From JBBQYA01 sp031412335 (GTDB lineage: Bacteria; Bacteroidota; Bacteroidia; Sphingobacteriales; Sphingobacteriaceae): a stretch of 64,000 nucleotides of DNA. Position numbers and translations under genes: made by a program. How positions within the stretch are numbered: position 1 is the stretch's first letter; each line of letters opens with the position of its first letter. The notes beneath the pieces are model-generated. The model did no database searches. It saw nothing but the letters and a program-made list of their open reading frames with translations, and was not told the DNA's origin. Positions 16,540 to 24,766 of this stretch are shown here, piece after piece. The stretch spans positions 62,001 to 126,000 of the forward strand of contig JANOCT010000016.1 of NCBI GenBank assembly GCA_031412335.1. The letters are read 5' to 3'.

Positions 16540-17490
16540 ATGCAAATATCAATCGTAATTCCATTATATAACGAAGCCGAATCCCTTCCTGAATTGGCAT
16601 TATGGATTAAAAATGTAATGGATGCAAATAATTTCAGTTACGAAGTTATTTTTGTTGACGATGGTAGTAATGATGGTTCTTGGGAAGTAATTGAAGAATT
16701 ACAAAAAGCTAATTCAGCAATTCATGGCATCAAATTCAGAAGAAACTATGGAAAATCTGCTGGATTAAATGTTGGTTTCGAGGCTGCAAATGGCGATATA
16801 GTTTTTACCATGGATGCCGATTTGCAGGATAGTCCTGATGAATTGCCAGCGATGTATCAGCGAATGATAACTGAAAAAGTAGATATTATTTCGGGTTGGA
16901 AAAAGAAACGTTATGATCCATTAAGCAAAACTATTCCCACTAAACTCTTTAATTGGACAACTCGAAAAGTATCTGGCATTAACAATCTCCATGATTTTAA
17001 TTGTGGCCTTAAAGCCTATAGATTTGATGTAATAAAAAACATTGAAATATATGGCGAAATGCACAGATATATCCCTGTGATAGCCAAATGGGCAGGTTTT
17101 ACGAAAGTTTCGGAGCAAATTGTAGAGCATAGAGCCAGAAAATATGGAACCACTAAATTTGGAATTAGTCGCTTTTTTAATGGCTTACTCGATTTATTGT
17201 CGATATTTTTTGTTGGCAAATTTCAAAAAAAGCCTATGCACTTTTTCGGTACTATGGGCTTGGTTTCTCTCTTCACCGGAACTATTATAGCAATTTATTT
17301 AATAGCTCAAAAGCTGTATCAGATTGCCAACGGAGAGCGATTTAGGAACGTTACCGATCAGCCATTGTTTTTTATAGCATTGGTTGCTGTTGTCATTGGT
17401 TTTCAATTATTTTTAACTGGTTTTCTAGCTGAATTGATTTCCAGAAATTCACCAGTTCGTAATGAATACCAAATTGAAAAAACTATTTAA
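16540..17490 (+). CDS. Family 2 glycosyltransferase, DPM1/GtrB-like with two C-terminal membrane helices
   Basis: A 316-residue GT-A enzyme. Motifs: VIPLYNEAESLPEL at the N-terminus, VDDGSNDGSWE for nucleotide binding, MDADLQDSPDELP for the metal-binding DxD, and the acceptor-side HRARKYGTTKFGISRF. Two membrane helices close the protein (about 235-257 and 270-297). Members of this type transfer a sugar from a nucleotide donor to undecaprenyl or dolichyl phosphate on the inner face of the membrane. The exact sugar cannot be read from sequence. It opens a run of rightward genes through hscB, each separated by 3-39 bases. Confidence 0.88.
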   Translation: MQISIVIPLYNEAESLPELALWIKNVMDANNFSYEVIFVDDGSNDGSWEVIEELQKANSAIHGIKFRRNYGKSAGLNVGFEAANGDIVFTMDADLQDSPDELPAMYQRMITEKVDIISGWKKKRYDPLSKTIPTKLFNWTTRKVSGINNLHDFNCGLKAYRFDVIKNIEIYGEMHRYIPVIAKWAGFTKVSEQIVEHRARKYGTTKFGISRFFNGLLDLLSIFFVGKFQKKPMHFFGTMGLVSLFTGTIIAIYLIAQKLYQIANGERFRNVTDQPLFFIALVAVVIGFQLFLTGFLAELISRNSPVRNEYQIEKTI

Positions 17491-17513
17491 CCGTATTCCA
17501 TAAATCCGAATAC

Positions 17514-18515
17514 ATGTTCTACTCCTTAATTGTTCCCCTTTATAATCGGCCAAACGAAATAAAAGAATTGTTGGAAAGCCTTTCTTTGCAAACTTATTCA
17601 AATTTTGAAGTAATAGTTGTGGAAGATGGTTCTACGATTTCTTCTAAAGATATTGTAGATCGGTACAACGAAAATTTTGCTTTGGAATATTTTTCTAAAG
17701 AAAATTCAGGTCCAGGTTTGACCAGAAATTTTGGTGCAGAACAAGCCAAGGGCGAATATTTTATCTTTTTCGATTCAGACTGTATCATTCCTTCAAAATA
17801 TCTTGAAATTGTTAACGAAAATTTGAAGTTGAACTTTTTGGATGCTTTTGGAGGTCCAGATAAATCGCATCCAAGTTTTACGGACGTTCAAAAAGCGATA
17901 AATTACAGCATGACATCTCTTTTCACCACTGGCGGTATTAGAGGCAACAAAAAGCATATTGGAGTATTTCATCCACGAAGTTTCAATATGGGAATTTCAA
18001 GAATGGCATTTGAGAGTTTAAATGGTTTTTCGAGCTTGCGTTTTGGTGAAGATATAGATTTCAGTACCCGAATAATTGATAAAGGGTATAAAACTGGATT
18101 ATTGCATGAGGCCTATGTTTTTCATAAACGCAGAACTAACTTCACTCGTTTTTTCCGTCAAGTATTTAATTCAGGTATTGCGAGAATTAATCTATTTAAG
18201 CGTCACCCTACAAGCTTACAAATAGTCCATTTTTTTCCTGCCATATTCACTGTTGGTCTTTTTATTTCCATTGTGTTATGTATTGTGTTGCCGATTTATG
18301 GAGCTATTTTAATGGCATGTTTTCTGATTTATTTTCTTGCTATCGCTATTGATGCTGCTATTCAAAATAAAAGTATGCGCATAGGTTTGCTTGCAATAGT
18401 TGCTGGTTTTATCCAATTGATTGGATATGGCTCTGGATTTATTAGTGCTTATTTTAAAAGAGTGGTTTTCAGAAAAGGGGAATTTAGTGCTTTTACCAAA
18501 AATTTCTACAAATAA
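17514..18515 (+). CDS. Family 2 glycosyltransferase with C-terminal membrane segment
   Basis: A 333-residue GT-A enzyme. Motifs: LIVPLYNRPNEIKELLESL, VVEDGSTISSKDIV, FFDSDCIIP as the DxD, and FGEDIDFSTRIIDKGY as the ED acceptor-base motif. A hydrophobic hairpin occupies about residues 240-310, so the enzyme is membrane bound. The donor and acceptor are unknown. It is 23 bases after the preceding glycosyltransferase and 3 bases before the GH3-type gene, so it may act on the same glycan or lipid. Confidence 0.86.
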   Translation: MFYSLIVPLYNRPNEIKELLESLSLQTYSNFEVIVVEDGSTISSKDIVDRYNENFALEYFSKENSGPGLTRNFGAEQAKGEYFIFFDSDCIIPSKYLEIVNENLKLNFLDAFGGPDKSHPSFTDVQKAINYSMTSLFTTGGIRGNKKHIGVFHPRSFNMGISRMAFESLNGFSSLRFGEDIDFSTRIIDKGYKTGLLHEAYVFHKRRTNFTRFFRQVFNSGIARINLFKRHPTSLQIVHFFPAIFTVGLFISIVLCIVLPIYGAILMACFLIYFLAIAIDAAIQNKSMRIGLLAIVAGFIQLIGYGSGFISAYFKRVVFRKGEFSAFTKNFYK

Positions 18516-18518
18516 AAA

Positions 18519-20015
18519 ATGGGATTCAAATCATTTTTGAGCAAACCTATTGCAGCATTTATTGCCTGGCAAACCAGCAAGTGGAGTAATGCTCCTCATC
18601 AATCTCAGCAAAAAATATTTGAGCAAATTATAAGTAAAGCAAAGCATACAAAATTTGGTCGCGATCATCAATTTCAAGCCATAAATAATCACGCAGATTT
18701 TGTTAAAAACGTTCCAGTTCGTGATTATGAGCAGCTTTCAGCTTATATAAAATTAATGTTGGACGGTGAAAACGATGTTTTGTGGCCAGGCAAACCTTTG
18801 TATTTTTCAAAAACTTCGGGCACTACTTCAGGTGTAAAGTATATTCCTATTTCTAAAGAATCAATTTCTAATCATATTAATGCTGCACGAAATGCATTAT
18901 TACTTTACATAAACGAAACCGGAAAAAGTGAATTTGTGGATGGTAAATTAATTTTTTTGTCAGGCAGCCCAACCTTGGATCAAAAGGCGGGAATACCAAC
19001 AGGCCGACTTTCAGGAATTGTAAATCATCATGTGCCTTCTTATTTGCGAAGTAATCAAATGCCAAATATTGAAACGAATTGTATCGAAGATTGGGAACAG
19101 AAAGTAGATCGTATTGTAGAGGAAACTTTGGATGAAGACATGACTTTAATTTCAGGTATTCCGCCTTGGGTACAAATGTATTTTGATCGTTTGACAGAAA
19201 AAACTGGAAAGAGCATAAAGGAAATTTTCCCAAATTTTGGATTGTTTGTATATGGAGGTGTAAATTTCGAACCTTATCGATCAAAGCTTGAAAAAAGTAT
19301 TGGCGGTAAAATAGATACCATCGAATTGTACCCAGCATCGGAAGGATTTATTGCATACCAAGATAAACAGCCATCGCAAGGTTTATTGCTTAATTTAAAT
19401 GATGGCATTTTTTATGAATTTATAAAAGCTGCTGATTTTTTCAATGCAGATGCTAAGCGCATGGAGTTGAAAGATGTGGAATTGGATATTAATTATGCGA
19501 TAATTTTAAGCACCAATGCAGGTTTGTGGGCGTATAATATTGGCGATACCGTAAAATTTGTTTCTCTTGCACCGTATAGAATTATTGTTTCTGGCAGAAT
19601 CAAACATTTTATTTCTGCTTTTGGAGAACATGTTATTGCGGAAGAAGTTGAGTTTGCTATGAAAGCAGCATCAGAAAAATTTAACCTAAAAATAGTTGAA
19701 TTTACTGTTGCTCCTCAAGTAAATCCTGTATCTGGGGCATTGCCATATCACGAATGGCTTATTGAATTTGAGGAAGAACCTAAAGACTTAAACGCTATCG
19801 CTCAATTTATTGACAAACTAATGCAGGATAAGAATGTATATTATGCAGACTTAATAGAAGGAAATATTTTGCAGCCGTTAAAAATCAGTTTATTAACCAA
19901 AAATGCTTTTATAAATTATATGCGCAGCGAAGGTAAACTTGGCGGTCAGAATAAAGTTCCAAGGCTTTCGAACGATCGCAGCCTTGCCGATCAATTAAAA
20001 CAATGGTTAGTTTAA
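18519..20015 (+). CDS. GH3-type acyl-acid-amido synthetase-like adenylate-forming enzyme
   Basis: A 498-residue protein of the GH3 family, named for plant auxin-conjugating enzymes and also common in Bacteroidetes. The ATP-binding segment FSKTSGTTSGVKYIPIS is at about residues 95-112. ELYPASEGFIAYQD (about 267-280) and GRIKHFISAFGEHVIAEEVE (about 362-381) are the second and third adenylation motifs. Plant enzymes join amino acids to hormones through an acyl-AMP; the bacterial substrate is unknown. It lies within a run of lipid and envelope genes (glycosyltransferases, dxr, rseP), which hints at a carboxylic acid or lipid substrate (inference). Confidence 0.85.
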   Translation: MGFKSFLSKPIAAFIAWQTSKWSNAPHQSQQKIFEQIISKAKHTKFGRDHQFQAINNHADFVKNVPVRDYEQLSAYIKLMLDGENDVLWPGKPLYFSKTSGTTSGVKYIPISKESISNHINAARNALLLYINETGKSEFVDGKLIFLSGSPTLDQKAGIPTGRLSGIVNHHVPSYLRSNQMPNIETNCIEDWEQKVDRIVEETLDEDMTLISGIPPWVQMYFDRLTEKTGKSIKEIFPNFGLFVYGGVNFEPYRSKLEKSIGGKIDTIELYPASEGFIAYQDKQPSQGLLLNLNDGIFYEFIKAADFFNADAKRMELKDVELDINYAIILSTNAGLWAYNIGDTVKFVSLAPYRIIVSGRIKHFISAFGEHVIAEEVEFAMKAASEKFNLKIVEFTVAPQVNPVSGALPYHEWLIEFEEEPKDLNAIAQFIDKLMQDKNVYYADLIEGNILQPLKISLLTKNAFINYMRSEGKLGGQNKVPRLSNDRSLADQLKQWLV

Positions 20016-20037
20016 AATAAAATCCAAATAACAAACA

Positions 20038-21201
20038 TTGAAACAAAAAACCATTGCAATTTTAGGATCTACCGGTTCCATCGGTACGCAAGCACTTGAG
20101 GTAATTCGGGAGCACTCAGATAAATTTTCGGTAAGTGTTTTAACTGCACAAAATAATTGCGATTTGCTAATTGAGCAAGCTATTGAGTTTAAACCTAATT
20201 CAGTAGTTATTGCCAATGCTGATCATTACCAAAAAGTAAAAAATGCGCTGAATGGCTTAAATATAAACGTTTTAGCTGGGAATGATTGTTTAGTTGAAGT
20301 AATGCAAATTCCCGAAACAGACATAGTTTTGACAGCCATGGTTGGAATTTCTGGTCTAAAGCCAACCTTAGCTGCCATAGCAGCGGGAAAAAATATTGCT
20401 TTAGCAAATAAAGAAACACTTGTAGTTGCAGGTTCATTGGTTACCGAAAAGGCAGCAAAAAATAATGTTCAATTATTGCCTGTTGACTCTGAACACAGTG
20501 CAATTTTTCAATGTTTGATTGGAGAAGAAAAAAGCTCAATTGAAAAAATTATACTAACGGCATCAGGTGGGCCATTTCGTGGAAAAAATCGAAACGAATT
20601 AGCCAATATTACCAAAGCACAGGCTCTAAAACACCCAAATTGGGTAATGGGAGCAAAAATCACCATAGATTCTGCTACTTTAATGAACAAAGGATTGGAA
20701 GTAATTGAAGCAAAATGGCTTTTTGATGTGGAAGCAAATGATATTGAAGTATTAGTGCATCCGCAATCCGTAATTCATAGCATGGTTCAGTTTATAGATG
20801 GTTCTGTGAAAGCACAGTTAGGCATTCCGGATATGAAACTGCCAATTCAATATGCATTAGCTTACCCAAATCGAATTGCTTCTGCCGCTCCTCGACTTGA
20901 TTTTGCTAACTATCAAAACTTAACTTTCGATTTACCAGATACCCAAACTTTCCGTAATCTTGCACTTTGTTACGAGGCGTTGGAAAAAGGTGGAACGATG
21001 CCATGTATTTTAAATGCTGCAAATGAAATTGTTGTCGCAGCATTTTTACAAGATCAGATAGGTTTTTTGGAAATGACTGACGTTATTGCTGAATGTATGC
21101 AGAAGGTTAGTTTCGTTTCATCTCCTAATTTTGATGACTTTTTTAATACCGATAATGAAACTCGACTTATTGCCTCAGAACTGATAAAACAATTCACCTG
21201 A
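20038..21201 (+). CDS. dxr: 1-deoxy-D-xylulose 5-phosphate reductoisomerase
   Basis: A 387-residue enzyme for the second step of the MEP isoprenoid pathway: NADPH-dependent conversion of DXP to MEP in the cytoplasm. The NADPH-binding loop is GSTGSIGTQ near the N-terminus. The active-site loops ALANKETLV, LPVDSEHSAIFQCL, LTASGGPF and TIDSATLMNKGLEVIEAKWLF bind metal and the substrate. The start codon is TTG at 20038; the protein then begins right at the first beta strand as expected for this family, and no ATG offers a better start. It is followed after 39 bases by rseP, a common pairing. Confidence 0.96.
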   Translation: MKQKTIAILGSTGSIGTQALEVIREHSDKFSVSVLTAQNNCDLLIEQAIEFKPNSVVIANADHYQKVKNALNGLNINVLAGNDCLVEVMQIPETDIVLTAMVGISGLKPTLAAIAAGKNIALANKETLVVAGSLVTEKAAKNNVQLLPVDSEHSAIFQCLIGEEKSSIEKIILTASGGPFRGKNRNELANITKAQALKHPNWVMGAKITIDSATLMNKGLEVIEAKWLFDVEANDIEVLVHPQSVIHSMVQFIDGSVKAQLGIPDMKLPIQYALAYPNRIASAAPRLDFANYQNLTFDLPDTQTFRNLALCYEALEKGGTMPCILNAANEIVVAAFLQDQIGFLEMTDVIAECMQKVSFVSSPNFDDFFNTDNETRLIASELIKQFT

Positions 21202-21240
21202 AAAAACGATTAAATTTTTAAAATAAACAAACACGAATAA

Positions 21241-22566
21241 ATGAATGGATTAATAATGGCTGCGCAATTAATTGCAGGCTTATCGATATTGGTTTTATTA
21301 CACGAAATGGGTCATTTTTTAGCAGCCCGTGCTTTTGGAATTAAAGTTGAAAAATTTTACCTCTTTTTTGATGCCTGGGGATTTAAACTTTTTAGTTTCA
21401 AAAGAGGCGATACAGAATATGGCATAGGTTGGCTACCATTGGGTGGTTATGTAAAAATTGCTGGAATGATAGATGAAAGCATGGATAAAGAACAAATGCT
21501 ACAACCAGCGCAGCCTTGGGAGTTCAGATCAAAACCAGCTTGGCAACGCTTAATTGTTATGATAGCTGGGGTAACTGTTAATTTAATATTAGGTGTGGTA
21601 ATTTTCTGGGGCTTAGCTGTTCGTTTTGGAGAATCATATTTGCCAAATGCAGAAGCTACTAATGGTATCGTTGCGTATGAACTTGCCCAAGAATTAGGTT
21701 TGAAAACCGGCGATAAAGTAACATTGATAAATGGGCAACCATTTGAAAAGTACAGTGATTTATGGAGTTCGAAAGTTTTATTGGGAAATTCAAGTCTAAC
21801 TGCTGTACGCAATGATTCTACTATTAATGTTACTATTCCATCTGACTTCATAGGTAAATTATCAGACAAAGGCAGAAGCAATTACATCGATAATTTTCCA
21901 CGATTCAAAAACGCTGTAGATAGTGTAATGGAAGGCAGCAATGCCGATAAAGCCGGGTTAGCAAAAAATGATCGCATTATTATGGTTAATGATAAAAACG
22001 TGGAGTTTTACGATGAATTAAAGCCCAATTTATTAGCTAACAAAGGAAAAGATATTACGATAGGAGTGATCAGAAATAATGATACAACTACATTAAATGC
22101 AAAAGTGACTGATGAAGGAACTATCGGTTTTTTTCCTCGTCAAGACTTTAAGTTAAAGCAAACGAATTATGGATTTTTTGAAGCATTACCCATTGGGGCT
22201 TCAAAAGCATGGTCGACTTTGACAGATAATGTAAAAGGATTAGGCAAAGTAGTAAAAGGAGAAGTAGATCCTCGTAAAGCTGTCCAAGGCCCAATTGGAA
22301 TTGCCAGTATTTATGGTTCTACCTTTGATTGGTTTAGGTTTTGGACACTTACTGGTGTACTTTCCATGGTGTTAGCTTTTATGAATATTCTTCCAATTCC
22401 GGCTTTAGATGGTGGGCATACTGTTTTTCTAATTGTTGAAATGATAAAAGGAAAACCATTGAGCGATAAGTTTATGGAGCGTGCACAAATGGTTGGTTTT
22501 TTTATTCTTATTTCATTAATGATTTTTGCTTTCGGTAATGACTTATGGAAGGTATTTTCAAACTAA
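21241..22566 (+). CDS. rseP: RseP-family site-2 zinc metalloprotease
   Basis: A 441-residue polytopic membrane protease. The zinc-binding HExxH is at residues 21-25 (VLLHEMGHFLAAR) in the first membrane helix. A second helix lies near residues 100-120 (LIVMIAGVTVNLILGVVIFW). A PDZ-like region follows (about 195-270, AGLAKNDRIIMVNDKNVEF), and the third metal ligand is in the C-terminal membrane motif NILPIPALDGGHTVFLI. The family cleaves anti-sigma factors and leftover signal peptides within the membrane. The neighbouring dxr upstream and hscB 3 bases downstream suggest one transcript. Confidence 0.94.
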   Translation: MNGLIMAAQLIAGLSILVLLHEMGHFLAARAFGIKVEKFYLFFDAWGFKLFSFKRGDTEYGIGWLPLGGYVKIAGMIDESMDKEQMLQPAQPWEFRSKPAWQRLIVMIAGVTVNLILGVVIFWGLAVRFGESYLPNAEATNGIVAYELAQELGLKTGDKVTLINGQPFEKYSDLWSSKVLLGNSSLTAVRNDSTINVTIPSDFIGKLSDKGRSNYIDNFPRFKNAVDSVMEGSNADKAGLAKNDRIIMVNDKNVEFYDELKPNLLANKGKDITIGVIRNNDTTTLNAKVTDEGTIGFFPRQDFKLKQTNYGFFEALPIGASKAWSTLTDNVKGLGKVVKGEVDPRKAVQGPIGIASIYGSTFDWFRFWTLTGVLSMVLAFMNILPIPALDGGHTVFLIVEMIKGKPLSDKFMERAQMVGFFILISLMIFAFGNDLWKVFSN

Positions 22567-22569
22567 AGA

Positions 22570-23103
22570 ATGATTGATTATTTTGATTTTTTTGGATTGG
22601 ACGTCCGTATTTTAATAAATGAAGCTGATTTAAAAGAAAAGTTTTATGCAAATACCCGAAAATTTCATCCGGATATGCATGGAAATACTGACGAAAATAA
22701 CCAAACGGAAGTATTAGCAAAATCTGTATTAAATAATAAAGCTTATAAAACATTATCGAATTTTAATTTAAGAGTTCATCATTTATTAGAAGTTTCTGGT
22801 TTAGTAAATGATGAATTAAAATACCAACTTCCTCAAGAATTTTTGATGGAAATGATGGATTTAAATGACGAAATAGCAGAGCTAGATGATGATATTGAAG
22901 ATGTAAAGCAACTTGATTTAATCGAAAAAATCAATCATTTAATTGGAATTTCAGATCAGGAAATATTAGAAAATGATTTGAAAATTACTGACAATGAACA
23001 ACTTAAAACTGAAAAACTTAATAAAATCCGCGAATTATATTTTAAAAAGAAATATCTGTTGCGAATTCAGGATAGTTTGAATAAGTTTGTAATCCGTTCA
23101 TAA
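22570..23103 (+). CDS. hscB: HscB-like J-domain co-chaperone for Fe-S cluster assembly
   Basis: A 177-residue protein with an N-terminal J domain (about residues 1-75) holding the HPD motif at 33-35 (ARKFHPDMHG type context, NTRKFHPDMHG), and a C-terminal three-helix bundle (about 90-177). This matches HscB, which brings the scaffold IscU to the Hsp70 chaperone for cluster transfer. The N-terminus DYFDFFGLDVRILIN is typical of HscB rather than DnaJ. It lacks zinc fingers and a glycine-rich region. It is the last gene of the run, and tRNA-Leu follows after 23 bases. Confidence 0.88.
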   Translation: MIDYFDFFGLDVRILINEADLKEKFYANTRKFHPDMHGNTDENNQTEVLAKSVLNNKAYKTLSNFNLRVHHLLEVSGLVNDELKYQLPQEFLMEMMDLNDEIAELDDDIEDVKQLDLIEKINHLIGISDQEILENDLKITDNEQLKTEKLNKIRELYFKKKYLLRIQDSLNKFVIRS

Positions 23104-23126
23104 ATTACCAAATTGAACGTTCGAAT

Positions 23127-23208
23127 GCCCAGTTGGCGGAATTGGTAGACGCGCTGGTCTCAAACACCTGTGTCGCAGGACGTGCCGGTTCGACTCCGGC
23201 ACTGGGTA
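23127..23208 (+). tRNA. tRNA-Leu (anticodon CAA)
   Basis: An 82-base class II tRNA. The acceptor stem is GCCCAGT/ACTGGGT with a G-U first pair and discriminator A at 23208; CCA is not encoded. The D-arm is GGCGGAATTGGTAGACGC, the anticodon loop CTCAAAC (anticodon CAA, reads UUG), and the T-arm GCCGGTTCGACTCCGGC. The anticodon stem (CTGGT/ACCTG) contains one T-T mismatch at the second pair, which is unusual but does not disturb the rest. Confidence 0.94.
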
Positions 23209-23215
23209 CAAAAAG

Positions 23216-23246
23216 AAAAGCTCTGGAATTATTTCGGGGCTTTTTT
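23216..23246 (+). terminator. Terminator after tRNA-Leu(CAA)
   Basis: The stem AAAAGCTCTG/CGGGGCTTTT includes G-U pairs, has a short AT loop and ends in a T6 tail, 7 bases after the tRNA. Confidence 0.75.
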
Positions 23247-23380
23247 ATTGATTTATTTTAATTCAATATCATTTTTATTTAAAAAGATTAATATTCGTAA
23301 CCAATTTAAATCCCTCACCGTATTAAGCCGCACATTGAAAAATTTAAAAACATTTTTCAAAGCTAACCTACTGCTGTTGA

Positions 23381-23728
23381 ATGAAAAAAAACATTATTTA
23401 CCTATTGATTTTAATTTTTTCTACGCTCACTTATAAATCATTTGCTCAAAAACAATCTGCTAAAAATAGCTTTGTTTTTATTTCCTTGAAAGATGAATTT
23501 TTTCATGCGCCAGGATGTAGTCTAATTGATTCTAATTCACTCAAAGTACAGTTGACTGAAGCAAAAAAGCAATTTACAGCTTGTGATAAATGTTCATTTA
23601 CTCGTTTCGGGGCTAACATTACTTCTGTCACAAGAAAAACAAAATCTACCAATTTACTTCTTACCAATAGTGGAATTTCTTATTACTATGATCATATAGG
23701 TCGTAAAATATTTTTAAGTGAAAATTAG
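23381..23728 (+). CDS. Small secreted protein of unknown function
   Basis: A 115-residue protein with a clear signal peptide (MKKNIIYLLILIFSTLTYKS, cut after FA before QKQSAK). The mature part is about 92 residues with three cysteines (PGCSLID and ACDKCSF), one of them in a CxxC pair, which suggests a disulfide or metal site. I do not recognise the family. It stands alone between the tRNA terminator and the next small gene. An overlapping frame starting inside the tRNA is a shadow. Confidence 0.65.
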   Translation: MKKNIIYLLILIFSTLTYKSFAQKQSAKNSFVFISLKDEFFHAPGCSLIDSNSLKVQLTEAKKQFTACDKCSFTRFGANITSVTRKTKSTNLLLTNSGISYYYDHIGRKIFLSEN

Positions 23729-23834
23729 TTTGATGAAGAAAATTATTTTTAAAGAAATGTAACCTTTTTCATTTAGATAAGTATATCATCATTATACAAA
23801 ATTATTAATGTAATATACTTAAACTTAACGTCGT

Positions 23835-24176
23835 ATGGGATTGCCTTCACAGTTACCCGTCTCTGTTTCTTCTCTCAAAAAAAGCAAATTAAATATTGTT
23901 CATCTTCAAGTAAAAGATGAATCAGAAACAGTTAAAAAATCTGGAATTTTTTACGTTTTTAGTGGAATTAAGAAACATTGTGAAGGATTTCCGGTCACGC
24001 CTGAAGAAATGGCTCAGTTTAAAAGAGTATCATTCGATTTTTTAAAACAAATAATTGATGAACTTGAAATTAAAAAAGAATCATTTTCCTTCTTAGAAAT
24101 TAAATTATTAGCCGAAAAAATACAGTTAGATATTTGGGAAACATTTACTTGGGAACAGGTAATAATAAATGAATAA
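23835..24176 (+). CDS. Small protein of unknown function
   Basis: A 113-residue cytoplasmic-looking protein with no signal peptide or membrane segment. It has an N-terminal beta-rich part (LNIVHLQVKDESETVKKSGI) and a helical C-terminal half (ISFDFLKQ-like and LLAEKIQLDIWETFTWEQV). The family is not recognised. A strong terminator follows 4 bases after its stop, and the ATG is preceded by an AT-rich region with no clear -7 box. It is convergent with the SRPBCC gene. Confidence 0.6.
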   Translation: MGLPSQLPVSVSSLKKSKLNIVHLQVKDESETVKKSGIFYVFSGIKKHCEGFPVTPEEMAQFKRVSFDFLKQIIDELEIKKESFSFLEIKLLAEKIQLDIWETFTWEQVIINE

Positions 24177-24180
24177 AAGA

Positions 24181-24206
24181 AGCCGGAATTAAATCCGGCT
24201 TTTTTT
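24181..24206 (+). terminator. Bidirectional-type terminator between convergent genes
   Basis: A perfect stem AGCCGGA/TCCGGCT with a 6-base loop ATTAAA and a T6 tail on the + strand. The leftward SRPBCC gene stops within the tail, so the same hairpin can end both transcripts. Confidence 0.88.
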
Positions 24207-24735
24207 ATTTTAATTCTGTCAAGGCTTTTAAACTTACGAGTCCCGAATCCATTTGAGGTCCAAGCATTGTGTTCATACTCATTGCAATAAAGGCTCCCAT
24301 CGGATAAGGTAATTTTCCAGAATTTACCCAAATAACTTTTGTACCTGTTTGAGAAGCTTCAAATTCCCAATTGTCTGAAGCAATAGTCTCAAACGGCTTT
24401 TTAAAAGTAAGAATATTTTTTACTTTTTTTCCAGGTTCAGCTGTTTCTAATGTTAGACTTCCAATTCCTATTTCATTACCATTCCAAGAATAAGAGCTTC
24501 CTGGTTGTTTGGCTTCGCCTTTAATTTCAAAACTTGCTAAAGGGTCTTGTTTTGCCCACCAATTCCAAGTTTTGTAAACTCTAAAGTCAGCAACATTATT
24601 ATAAACTGAATCTGGAGAACTATTTATTTCTATAGTTCTGGTAACCGTGTAATCTCTGGGAAGTAAGGCCCCAATAATCAAAAGTAATCCGATTAATACC
24701 ATAATCGAGATAACAACTCTTTTAAAAATTTTCAT
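24205..24735 (-). CDS. SRPBCC-fold (polyketide cyclase-like) membrane-anchored protein
   Basis: From the ATG at 24735 this is 176 residues: one N-terminal membrane helix (VVISIMVLIGLLLIIGALL), then a helix-grip START/SRPBCC domain (about residues 30-170). Typical features are IEINSSPDSVYNNVADFRVY at the start of the domain and the strand WEFEASQTGTKVIWVNSG. The family binds hydrophobic ligands; the ligand here is unknown. A longer frame starting at 24813 would overlap the TonB-type gene, so the internal ATG, 31 bases past that gene's stop, is preferred. Probably cotranscribed with it. Confidence 0.78.
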   Translation of the reverse strand: MKIFKRVVISIMVLIGLLLIIGALLPRDYTVTRTIEINSSPDSVYNNVADFRVYKTWNWWAKQDPLASFEIKGEAKQPGSSYSWNGNEIGIGSLTLETAEPGKKVKNILTFKKPFETIASDNWEFEASQTGTKVIWVNSGKLPYPMGAFIAMSMNTMLGPQMDSGLVSLKALTELK

Positions 24736-24766
24736 AATTGTAGGTTTTAGAATATGAAAATAAGAA

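Noticed and set aside
18877..19338. A 153-residue minus-strand frame inside the GH3-type gene
   Set aside because: It lies fully antisense to a clearly conserved enzyme; its translation has no domain or signal. A shadow frame.
23170..23436. An 88-residue + strand frame starting inside tRNA-Leu(CAA)
   Set aside because: It begins in the tRNA and its terminator and runs through AT-rich sequence into the next real gene; no coding character.
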